A stretch of DNA of 64,000 nucleotides from CAWBAT01 sp046331665 (GTDB lineage: Bacteria; Acidobacteriota; Terriglobia; Versatilivoradales; Versatilivoraceae), in contig JAXLQK010000030.1 of assembly GCA_046331665.1 (NCBI GenBank), positions 10,336-74,335 of the forward strand, read 5' to 3'. Position numbers and translations under genes: made by a program. Below the pieces are notes generated by a model. It was not told the DNA's origin, did not search any database, and saw only the letters and a list, made by a program, of their open reading frames with translations. Shown here in pieces: positions 34,832 to 43,350 of the stretch. The first letter of the stretch is position 1, and every line of letters starts with the position of its first letter.

Positions 34832-37800
34832 TCAGTTCCCCTCCGGCTTCTTCCGGCCATGATCCGTGGTCTCGTCGTATGTCTTCTGGCGAGTGTTCCT
34901 CTCTGTCGAGACACTTCGAACCTTCTGGTTCATCTTTTGTGTCAGTTGTTTGCCCGCTTTCTTGTAGGCTTCAACTGACGTAGGCGCATCACCACTACCC
35001 ACCATCCCAGGCAGCGCCTTATCGAGTTTCTGCGCAGCTTCGCGGTTGATTTGGACATGCCCTTCTTCGTGCGCCTTGAGTCCTGCCTGTGCAGTATTCC
35101 AGGCAGCCTGATCTTCCGGGCTGGTCTGGAATTGTTCCACCCAATTGGGTAGCGTCACCGTCTGTTTGATCTCCACATCAGCGCTCTTGATGGTCTCAGT
35201 CGCTGTAACGAAAACTCCATCGAAACCGTAAGCACTAGGCTGAATAACGAGATTCGTCACCTTCAGGGCCCCACCGGACGTTAGGCCCGTCATCGGCTCA
35301 CCCTTATCGCTCTTGAATCCCGAAACTGCACGGGCGTTTGCATTCGCTTCAGCTGAGGTCTTCCCATGAACATCGTACGTTCGGTAGACCACTATTTCCT
35401 TTACTTCCTCACCGTCGTCGTCAATATATCGGAGCGGATTGTTCCGCGTATACAAGTAGAGATTCCAGCTTTGCGGATTCGCCGGATGCTGGTCAGCAAA
35501 CGGCTTATCTGGACTCGTAAACCTCCCTTGGGGACCGCTGAAGTATCTCGCTCCAAAGTAGTCAAGGCCGGATTCAGTATCGTGTTCTTTCTGGGTGAAC
35601 TTCTGACGGACATCCGCCGCTCCATATCCTGGAATGGAACCACGCCCATAAGTGCTTGCCAGTTCCTCGCCAAACGGCAGATAGTCATGCCGTCCCCGGA
35701 TGCTTCCTTCTGGGTTCGTGACAACTCGCGTACTCCCTAAATGGTCCGTCGTGTAGTAACTGGTGCCTCCCGGAACACTTGAACCTTGCGATTTGTACTC
35801 GGCAACCATTTGCCCTTGCGCGTTATAAACGAATACCGTCGTCACAGTGTTTTGAAACTGTCTGACTCTCCTGCCATCCCCGTCATAGTCATAGGTGGCG
35901 TTGATGGTGACATTGCCTCCATTGTAACCCACTTGATGGTTTTCGGCGTCATAACTGAAGGTGCGGCCTGTAATGTCAGTGGTCAGATTTCCGGATTGGT
36001 CATAGCCGGTGCCGGTCAGACGATTGGTCACTGGATCAATCGCTGTGGGAGAGGTTGGTGTGAGGGCTGGCGTGTTCCCATAGTTTGCTCCTGCACTTAC
36101 CCAGCGATTGCCATACTGATCGTAACAATAGGTTTGGGACCAATTGGCCCCTTCGCCAGCTGTGAATAGCCGGTTTATGGCGTCGTAGGTGAAGCTTTGA
36201 GACAGGTTGGTCGTACTCCCAATCTGGATGGTATGAGTTTGAAGATTGCCGTTATTCGTGGTCGAACCGTAAGCGAAGCTCAACAATGCCCGGTTGGAGT
36301 TGGTCGTGTTGAGTGAACTCGCAAGGGCAGTGACAGTCTGCCCTAAACCCATCTGTGTGGGCTGCAATCGGGTATTGAAACGAGCCTCATCCCATAGCCC
36401 GTTACCCAGTTTCATCTGTTGAACCGCTCCATGCGAGGCATACTGAATCAAATTGGAAGCGTCCCCGGCGTAGTAGCTCCCACCTTGTCTTAGTAAGTTA
36501 GAAATTCTTCCTGCGTTGTCGGTATTTGCCAATACCACCTTCCCCGAAGGATAGGTCTGGGACGTAACTGTTCCAGCAAGGTTGTAGCCGTAAGAAAAAG
36601 TGTATGTTTGACTGCTGGTCAACTGGCTGCTCTGTGTAATAGATCCCAGCGGGTGTCCATAAGTGTTGCTGGTCGTGGCTGCGCTGGAAGACACAGAACA
36701 GAGCCGTCCAACGGAATAAGCTCCACAAGGGCTAAGTGCCGTTGCGTAGGTATAAGTTACATTCGGTGTTGCCGCCGTCGTGCCAGCCAAGGTGTAGTTG
36801 CGATTGGTCAGGCGATTCAAATTGTCATAGATATAGGTGGTCACTGTGGAGCGCGCATCTGTTCTCTGAGTTAGATTACCGTTCTCGTCGTAGAGATAAC
36901 TCACTGTTCCATTTTCCACGTTCGTTGCGCTCCGCAATTGGGAGAGTGCATCGTAAACGAAGGATCGCGACTGTCCAGGCTGTGCCCCCTGTGAGACCCC
37001 TACAAGATTTCCAAGTGCATCGTATGAGTAAGACGTTGAGTAGGTCCATCCGAAAGAAGGAGCCTCCTCCACCTGGATTATTCGCCCTAAGGCGTCTGCC
37101 GTGCTGCGACGGTCTTTTGACGCTTGATCGATGACCGTGGTCTTGTTTCCCAAATATGTCGTCACAATCGCAGCATTGTCAGGGCTGGTTACCGAAGTAG
37201 CTCTACCTAGGGCATCATAGCCTGTGGTCGTCCATTGAACTGTTTCAGAGGCTGGCCGATAGGGATTCGACACTTTCTCTACTCGACCTAGGGTATCGTA
37301 GGTTTGCAAGGTAGTAATGTAACCAATTGAGGTTTCGTATTGCCTGGTCTCAATCGTTCTGCCAAGGCCGTCATAAAGAAGTTGGGCTTTCAATAGGCCA
37401 TCATTGTAGGTATTGAGATCACGTGTTGTCGTGATGGTACGGTTGGCGTCATCATAAGTAAAGGTTGTCTGATATTTCCCCGCCGGACTTGTGACATTGG
37501 CAGCGCGGATCACTTGAGTGGGGCGGTCGAGGAGGTCACTATAAGAAACACTATCCACAACGGCGTTCCAGTCCTGCCGATTGACTGGTTTTCCCGTGTA
37601 GTAGTCGTATTGTGTGTAGGTGACGAGGGAGGCAGGATTTGACACGCTTGTCGCGAATGCGTAGCTTGTCTGCCCCGCCAATTGGGCTGGGGGCGTATTT
37701 CCCTGGGCTTCTGTGTCTGGCGAGCCAAAGCGGTCGCCAAGGTCAAAAGTCGTCACATACCCTCGTCCATCAATTGTTTGTACGACATTCCCCGCCACGT

Positions 37801-39913
37801 CATATTGCGGGTAGGCGTAGACGAAGGTGCTCGGGAGATCCTTTAGGCGTGCGACACGTGTGACGTTGCCTCGTGTGGTATAGCCGGTGGTGTAACTTGA
37901 ATCCAAGCCACTAATACTTGGGCGAGCAACCAAGGCCGCGTGGTTTACACCAGAGTACATGTCATATTCGAAGTCAGTCTGAGATCTTAAATTCGAGGTC
38001 CCGTCATATGTCTTAACCGAGACAGGCAGATTTCGGATGTGGATATTGACGTTAGTGTCATATCCACTTTGTAAATAATCCGTGTGCATTTGCCGTAACA
38101 AGTTGCCATATGTACCCGTCCCAAAGTCGTAATCATACACGTCGGTCTTATTGTTATAAGAATCATAGTTATAACTTTGCTTCGAGACTTGGGTTGTGTC
38201 AGATAGCGTTGTCACGGTTTCTAAAAGACGTGGATCATTTGGAGGAGCCGCCTCGGGATCGCCACTGACTTGGGACCACCATGAAACGACCGCCCTTTGC
38301 TGCCAATTGCTTGTTGTCATGCTCCTCAAGAGGGTAGTTCCGTTTGCTGCATAATAATCAGTTTGTTTCTCTTTGCCCTCTTTGTAATAGCCATAACTAG
38401 ACGCCGAAGCGTTCATCAGCGAGTAGGCTGCGCTGCCGTAAAAGTTGTGCTTTTCGCGTGCCAGCAAAGTACTGTCGGCCTTTCTGTAATCCATTTGTAC
38501 TGTTGTCTCGACAGGCGCGGATATCGAATTTACATAACCAACCCACCCCGGATGGCTGGCCGTATCACCGGATTCAGGCTTTGAGTAGTCCGTCTTGCTG
38601 ATCAAGACACTCCCCACGTCATATACTCTTCGCTGTACCAGCCTGCGATAGAGCAAGGGATTTACCGTAGCGCCAATAACACCACTGGCATGCCCTCCCT
38701 GGATTCCCCCATTGAAGTCGTATTCATAAGCTCCACCTGTTGGTAGGTCAACACGAGCTAGCTCACCGTAGTAATTATAACGAAATTGATACAAACGCCC
38801 GTCGGGCAATTGAACCGAAGAAACCACTGTCAGATCAAAGGAAGTTGAGCTACTGGATCCCGTCAGTTGGGGGAAAAGTACGGAGGCCGTCGGCAACGGC
38901 AGAGAATAGTCCGAGCGCAATCGTTGGCTCAGATTCGCGTAATTTACACGAACGACTCGGCTGGCACCCCCAAAACCCTTGTAGGTGATTTCGTCATAGG
39001 GTTGGCCGCCGGGACGGTAGCTCACCAGTACCTCCCGATTCAGTGAGTCGACAATTCGATAGACTCGTGAATTGCCATCATAAAACTGCTGAAGGAGATT
39101 GCCGTTGCGGTCCCGGATGGAGGTAACCGTCCCGTTATCGATGCGATAGCGTGTTCCATCGCGCAGCATAAGATTGCCTGAAACGGTATAAACCGAAGGT
39201 GAAGGCGCAGGATACTTGTCATTGATAGCCGTATCCGAAATGAAAGTTGCTGCTGAGCCATCCGCGGTAATGAAAACCGTTCCTCGATCTGTCAGATTAT
39301 CTGGTGAAGAGCAATCTCTATCTTTGGGTTGGCCTCCAGTTAATTGATCACGTAGTTCAAATTCTGTGCCATCGCCTCCTGTAAATGTCAATCGTGTCAG
39401 CGATTGAGTGTAAGCTAGCTCAATCCCTTGACAGGAGATAGCGTCTTGACTTGCCTTGCGGGCATGCATTGTTCCCAGGCTATACCCTGGCCTGAACGGC
39501 GCCCAACCGTTTGGATCTGGAAAATAAATATCCGGAAGTCCGGTACCCCCAGGAACTGCGCGTACTCTCCAGTGGGTCTCGATTGGTAGTGTAAGGGTGT
39601 ACTGAGCGCCACCACGGCCTGCAATCTGCAAAAGCGGTAGTCGAAAATTCAGAGAGCCATTGAAGACATTGATGTTCTCGAAATCACTCAACTTGTATGA
39701 CCCAGCGGGGGCTCCTGGAGCAGCTCCAAGAGGAGTGGATCCATCGGTGACGCTCTTGTCGGCAATGCCGATCATGGGGCTTATGACCTGAACCAATACC
39801 AGTAAGATCATTTGTTGAACCCACCTGATGGGAAATCCTGTCTTGGCCTGTAAGCGCCCCTCTTGAGAGTGCTTGGCTCGCCTGCTGTACCCTTCACCTA
39901 GTCCGCACGACAT
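34832..39913 (-). CDS. RHS-repeat surface protein with C-terminal HEEGH (DUF922-like) domain
   Basis: The 1,693-residue product starts at ATG 39913 (GGAGGGG six bases upstream; the TTG at 39928 would include the site). A hydrophobic segment near 35-55 may act as a secretion signal. The N-terminal block (about 70-200) has SYKLSDFENINVFNGSLNF, common to acidobacterial RHS proteins, then many RHS/YD repeats. The core ends with DYFGARYFSGPQGRFTSPD (1451-1469) and NPLRYIDDDG. The last 190 residues differ: AHEEGHVQI (H1615, E1616, H1619) and TTDHG (H1685) suggest a zinc peptidase of DUF922 type. Upstream and downstream genes on the same strand form one operon with FN3 and small secreted proteins and a candidate immunity gene. 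Confidence 0.85.
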   Translation of the reverse strand: MSCGLGEGYSRRAKHSQEGRLQAKTGFPIRWVQQMILLVLVQVISPMIGIADKSVTDGSTPLGAAPGAPAGSYKLSDFENINVFNGSLNFRLPLLQIAGRGGAQYTLTLPIETHWRVRAVPGGTGLPDIYFPDPNGWAPFRPGYSLGTMHARKASQDAISCQGIELAYTQSLTRLTFTGGDGTEFELRDQLTGGQPKDRDCSSPDNLTDRGTVFITADGSAATFISDTAINDKYPAPSPSVYTVSGNLMLRDGTRYRIDNGTVTSIRDRNGNLLQQFYDGNSRVYRIVDSLNREVLVSYRPGGQPYDEITYKGFGGASRVVRVNYANLSQRLRSDYSLPLPTASVLFPQLTGSSSSTSFDLTVVSSVQLPDGRLYQFRYNYYGELARVDLPTGGAYEYDFNGGIQGGHASGVIGATVNPLLYRRLVQRRVYDVGSVLISKTDYSKPESGDTASHPGWVGYVNSISAPVETTVQMDYRKADSTLLAREKHNFYGSAAYSLMNASASSYGYYKEGKEKQTDYYAANGTTLLRSMTTSNWQQRAVVSWWSQVSGDPEAAPPNDPRLLETVTTLSDTTQVSKQSYNYDSYNNKTDVYDYDFGTGTYGNLLRQMHTDYLQSGYDTNVNIHIRNLPVSVKTYDGTSNLRSQTDFEYDMYSGVNHAALVARPSISGLDSSYTTGYTTRGNVTRVARLKDLPSTFVYAYPQYDVAGNVVQTIDGRGYVTTFDLGDRFGSPDTEAQGNTPPAQLAGQTSYAFATSVSNPASLVTYTQYDYYTGKPVNRQDWNAVVDSVSYSDLLDRPTQVIRAANVTSPAGKYQTTFTYDDANRTITTTRDLNTYNDGLLKAQLLYDGLGRTIETRQYETSIGYITTLQTYDTLGRVEKVSNPYRPASETVQWTTTGYDALGRATSVTSPDNAAIVTTYLGNKTTVIDQASKDRRSTADALGRIIQVEEAPSFGWTYSTSYSYDALGNLVGVSQGAQPGQSRSFVYDALSQLRSATNVENGTVSYLYDENGNLTQRTDARSTVTTYIYDNLNRLTNRNYTLAGTTAATPNVTYTYATALSPCGAYSVGRLCSVSSSAATTSNTYGHPLGSITQSSQLTSSQTYTFSYGYNLAGTVTSQTYPSGKVVLANTDNAGRISNLLRQGGSYYAGDASNLIQYASHGAVQQMKLGNGLWDEARFNTRLQPTQMGLGQTVTALASSLNTTNSNRALLSFAYGSTTNNGNLQTHTIQIGSTTNLSQSFTYDAINRLFTAGEGANWSQTYCYDQYGNRWVSAGANYGNTPALTPTSPTAIDPVTNRLTGTGYDQSGNLTTDITGRTFSYDAENHQVGYNGGNVTINATYDYDGDGRRVRQFQNTVTTVFVYNAQGQMVAEYKSQGSSVPGGTSYYTTDHLGSTRVVTNPEGSIRGRHDYLPFGEELASTYGRGSIPGYGAADVRQKFTQKEHDTESGLDYFGARYFSGPQGRFTSPDKPFADQHPANPQSWNLYLYTRNNPLRYIDDDGEEVKEIVVYRTYDVHGKTSAEANANARAVSGFKSDKGEPMTGLTSGGALKVTNLVIQPSAYGFDGVFVTATETIKSADVEIKQTVTLPNWVEQFQTSPEDQAAWNTAQAGLKAHEEGHVQINREAAQKLDKALPGMVGSGDAPTSVEAYKKAGKQLTQKMNQKVRSVSTERNTRQKTYDETTDHGRKKPEGN

Positions 39914-39951
39914 GTTCTTCCCCTCCAAGTTTCGTGATTCAATGCAGACTG

Positions 39952-40398
39952 CTATTGATCTTGATTTGACTTCGGTTTCCCAATCGAGATATAGAGAACC
40001 CAGTCCGGGTGGGTGGCTTCGGAAAGAACATAGTCTCCGGCCGGCAAGTCAATAAGAGGTGACCAGTCAGGCGTGCCTTTTTCAGAACGGCGCTGTGCTA
40101 ATCGATCCGCCTTAGCTCCGTGAACAAGGGCGTTCAGTTCCAGGTCGATTTCTTCAATGCCGCTGCGATTGTCAACCGCCAATAAAAACTTGCCGACAGG
40201 ACGCTGAAGGGTTCCTGGTTCAAATCCAGAGGGCCAAAGTGCAATCACTTCAGATTCGATCTTCTTGCTCTCAGTTTGGGCATACACCCAGGATCCAAGA
40301 GAGCACAGCGCCAAAAACGAGGCCAAAAGGAGAAGGGTCAGTCGAATGTCTTTTGGTCTGCCAGAATGGAATTTGTTTTTACTAGTGAAATTCGTCAT
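39952..40398 (-). CDS. Small secreted/membrane-anchored protein of the RHS operon
   Basis: Starting at ATG 40398 (AGAGGTG upstream), the protein has about 148 residues with one hydrophobic segment (about 18-38) followed by AQTESKK. The mature domain has the blocks FLLAVDNRSG, LNALVHGAKADRLAQRR and LPAGDYVLSEATHPDW. It is unlike anything I can name. It lies between the FN3 protein and the RHS protein with short gaps on the same strand, so it may be an accessory for RHS export or folding. Confidence 0.55.
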   Translation of the reverse strand: MTNFTSKNKFHSGRPKDIRLTLLLLASFLALCSLGSWVYAQTESKKIESEVIALWPSGFEPGTLQRPVGKFLLAVDNRSGIEEIDLELNALVHGAKADRLAQRRSEKGTPDWSPLIDLPAGDYVLSEATHPDWVLYISIGKPKSNQDQ

Positions 40399-40481
40399 CT
40401 CAACACCTCTCGTATTCCATGAGCTAATAACAAAAAGTGCTTTCCTTTTCATTCAATGCCCTCATTCCGAGAATTGCCACT

Positions 40482-42344
40482 CTATTGCACCTTGAACGCG
40501 TCGATATCAATCAGGGTTCCAGTCGATGAGGCGTTCTTGGTTCCCGTCACCTCAACATGAATCGTGTGAATCCCACTCCCCAAGCTGGGATAAGTAGTGG
40601 TCTGTTGCAACAATGGACCGGGTGGACTGCTGCCATTGTAGAAGAGATCAATGGTCCCTTTATCCACGCCATCAATGGTTACCTGGGCTATCCCTCGTTG
40701 GGAATGTTTAGAGTAGTAATAGGTAACCTGAGTTCCCGTGAATGTTAAGGTCGAGGCATAAAATTGACTCGTAGTGGATGTCAGCGTGTTGTTATAGGCT
40801 CCCGTATAGCTGCTTTGGGTCCATGAACCTATCCACTTCACGTTGGCCACGCGCTCGTCATAAGGAGTGGCATTGGGTCCGACCGTGCTGATTCCCACAA
40901 TCAAGGCGTCTACATCAACCGTAAACCCGCCTGAAGATCCGTTCTTCGTTCCAGTTAATGTGATCTCAATCGTGTGATTTCCTGCCCCCAACCCTGAATA
41001 GCTCTTGGCCACTTGAAACAATTTATTCAAGTTGGGGCCGCTTGGTGTGTAAAGGTCCAGATTACCTTTATCCAGCCCATCAACCTTGACGTTGGCGATC
41101 CCTCTGAATCCATCCTTGGTAAAGACGTAGGTGACGTCATCCCCGCTAAAACTGAATGTCGCTTTGTCATTGGTTGTTGAACTGTAGTTCAAAGTGGTTG
41201 CCCAGGACAGCGGATAGGAGGTCGAAAGCGCCCAACTACCGGTGTACACTACATTAGCGCTGTTGCTATCGTAGGTTCCTGCCGAGAATAGCGTTCCCGT
41301 GCAGGCATTGGCTTCATTCGAATAGCTGGAATTCCCAGCTCCATTGTAGGCCCGCACCCGGTAGTAATAGACTGAACCGTTGTTTAACCCAGTGTTGGAA
41401 TAAGTAGTGACATTGATCCCGACAACGGCGATTTCAGAATACGTGCCGCCTACCCCAAGCTTTCGTTCTATTCTGAATCCGCTTTCATTGCCGCTAGTGT
41501 CTGTCCAGGAAAGATTGATCTGGCTGGTGGAAATCTTCGTGGCCGTCAACCCGCTCGGAGCAGCTGGCGGTGTGGGTGGAGCTTGGGTTGTGGCATTGGC
41601 TTCATTGGAATAGGCAGAGTCACCTATTCCGTTATAGGCTCTAACGCGATAGTAATAAGTGGTTGAGGCGGACAGACCTGTATTGGGGTAGGTAGTGATA
41701 TTGGCCGCCACCGTCGCTATTTGTGAATACGTCCCGCCCACGCCGGTTTTCCGCTCGATCTTGAAGCCTGTTTCGTTGGTACTGTTGTCGGTCCAATTTA
41801 GTGTGATTTGGGAACTGGAATTGACAGTAAGTCCCAAGCCTGAAGGTGCCGCAGGGGCCGTATTCGTGGTTGTCGCATTGGCTTCGTTGGAATAAACAGA
41901 ATCACCGGCCGTATTGTTTCCCCGGATTCGATAGTAGTAGGTAGTTGATGGTGAAAGTCCCGTATCGCTATAGCTCGTGGAATTGGCGGCAACGGTGTTG
42001 ATTTGGGCGTAGGTTCCTCCAACGCCGGTTTTTCTCTCAATTTTGAACTGCGTTTCGTTGGTGCTGTTGTCTGTCCAGGTTAGATTGATCTGTGTCCCTG
42101 AGACTGGAGAGGCCACCAAACTCCCAGGAGCTGTAGGCGCAGACAGCGGTTCATCGACTGCTACCAGTTTCCCGCCGACATAGATGTATTCCTTGGATGG
42201 AGTCGTTGGGGACAAGCCTTGAGCGGAAATAGATCGCTCTGCCGCCAATATCCAGATCAAGGGGAGGACAACCAACATCACCGGCAGTGTGAAATTCACG
42301 TGTCTCGAATGGATGAAGAAAGGCCGTCGAAGAAAGGGCAGCAT
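40482..42344 (-). CDS. Secreted FN3-repeat protein with two C-terminal beta domains
   Basis: The 620-residue product has an N-terminal hydrophobic signal, the short KEYIYVGGKLVAVDEP block, then three fibronectin type III repeats (about 70-340). Each carries SSQITLNWTDNSTNET-like and TTYYYRVRAYNG-like motifs and is so similar at DNA level that tandem duplication is likely. Two C-terminal domains of about 130 residues follow, with paired motifs GFRGIANVKVDGLDKG and SQRGIAQVTIDGVDKG, each ending in a DVDAL or DIDAF motif; they resemble carbohydrate-binding jelly rolls. AAGGAG precedes the ATG. It opens the RHS operon, so an adhesion or scaffold role is likely. Confidence 0.72.
   Translation of the reverse strand: MLPFLRRPFFIHSRHVNFTLPVMLVVLPLIWILAAERSISAQGLSPTTPSKEYIYVGGKLVAVDEPLSAPTAPGSLVASPVSGTQINLTWTDNSTNETQFKIERKTGVGGTYAQINTVAANSTSYSDTGLSPSTTYYYRIRGNNTAGDSVYSNEANATTTNTAPAAPSGLGLTVNSSSQITLNWTDNSTNETGFKIERKTGVGGTYSQIATVAANITTYPNTGLSASTTYYYRVRAYNGIGDSAYSNEANATTQAPPTPPAAPSGLTATKISTSQINLSWTDTSGNESGFRIERKLGVGGTYSEIAVVGINVTTYSNTGLNNGSVYYYRVRAYNGAGNSSYSNEANACTGTLFSAGTYDSNSANVVYTGSWALSTSYPLSWATTLNYSSTTNDKATFSFSGDDVTYVFTKDGFRGIANVKVDGLDKGNLDLYTPSGPNLNKLFQVAKSYSGLGAGNHTIEITLTGTKNGSSGGFTVDVDALIVGISTVGPNATPYDERVANVKWIGSWTQSSYTGAYNNTLTSTTSQFYASTLTFTGTQVTYYYSKHSQRGIAQVTIDGVDKGTIDLFYNGSSPPGPLLQQTTTYPSLGSGIHTIHVEVTGTKNASSTGTLIDIDAFKVQ
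41290..42110. repeat. Three tandem FN3-coding repeats
   Basis: Within the FN3 gene, three units of roughly 270-290 bases recur with high similarity, for example the paired phrases coding TYYYR(V/I)RAYNG and SNEAN. Such DNA-level repeats promote recombination and copy-number change in a surface protein. Confidence 0.65.
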
Positions 42345-42855
42345 GACGTCGTGCTCCTTCCATGAATAGTTGGCTATGCTGAAGCGGGGAATGCTGGCAC
42401 TGGAATACTGCTAAGAAATGAATTAAAAGCGTCCTACTGGATGACAAATCGAATTAAGAGGCTCCTTCTAAAATCGCCTTGCATCGGGAAGACAATGACT
42501 TGGTGATAAGATTGTCTTTTCCCGGTCACCTCCAAAATCTCCAAAACCAAGAAACCTCTTGGGCATTGCATCCATTCTGCCAAATCCGACAAGCCAATAT
42601 ATAAGGGTTTTAAAGAGAGATCCTTCTATGGAAAGAAATAGTGTGCGTAAAACGGCGCACTATTTGGGTGAATTCAACCAAGAAGAAAAAACACATATTC
42701 CGGCTGCGAGACTATTGGTGTTTATTAATCAACAAAGTCGAAAGGAAGGACTTGTGACGACCGGTTGGAATAGAATCTACCCCCTGCTGAGGAGCTATGT
42801 GTTTTCTTGAGTACGAGATCGCTTCGGACAAAATTCTGGTTGAGGCAAGCCTTGA
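42345..42855. other. Intergenic stretch upstream of the RHS operon
   Basis: About 510 bases between the cupin gene end and the FN3 gene start, both on the minus strand. It should contain the operon promoter. A plus-strand frame at 42559-42810 has no domain or good ribosome site and is not called. No repeat or terminator was recognised. Confidence 0.45.
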
Positions 42856-43254
42856 TCACTGGCCCGCGGCCTTGACCTTTTTCGCGGGCTCTTTCAACTC
42901 AATGGCAATGGCATGGATTTCCGTGGAACCAATGTTTTCAGAGGCGTGAGTAATCGGTTCCGACCACAACACGTTGTCCACTTTAAACTGCCGGACGGTC
43001 GGGTCGCCGTCGCTGGTGGTCCATTTCCCTTTAAAACTGCTCAAGGCAATAGTCACGTTGGCGGGATGCGAGTGCATCGGAATTTTTTCTCCAGGCTTGA
43101 GATGGACTTCGATGACCCTCACCCGCTCATTTTCAAAAACAACCTTGACGTTTTTGGGGGCTACTTTGACAGGGTCTTGCGCGAACAACTCCAGGCAGGT
43201 GAATCCAAAACCCATGAGCATCAGCCAAAGAAAACATCGGGGGAATGATTTCAT
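42856..43254 (-). CDS. Secreted small cupin-domain protein
   Basis: The 132-residue protein has a signal peptide (MKSFPRCFLWLMLMGFGFTC, cleavage near ELFAQ), then a single cupin barrel. RVIEVHLKPGEKIPMHSHPA carries the typical GX5HXH motif, and the second motif is near EPITHASENIG. Cupins bind a metal and can be enzymes or sensors; no specific role can be read. Ribosome site AAGGAG is seven bases before the ATG. Confidence 0.7.
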   Translation of the reverse strand: MKSFPRCFLWLMLMGFGFTCLELFAQDPVKVAPKNVKVVFENERVRVIEVHLKPGEKIPMHSHPANVTIALSSFKGKWTTSDGDPTVRQFKVDNVLWSEPITHASENIGSTEIHAIAIELKEPAKKVKAAGQ

Positions 43255-43350
43255 GCGGGGGCTCCTTGCCTTTCCCGTCCATGTGATGAGGACGATTTTC
43301 TGGCGGAATCACTCTTTCTAATCAATTGTGATGGATAAACCATGCAAGAT

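Noticed and set aside
42559..42810. 83-codon plus-strand frame in the gap upstream of the FN3 gene
   Set aside because: No recognisable family and weak start context; it sits in the likely promoter region.
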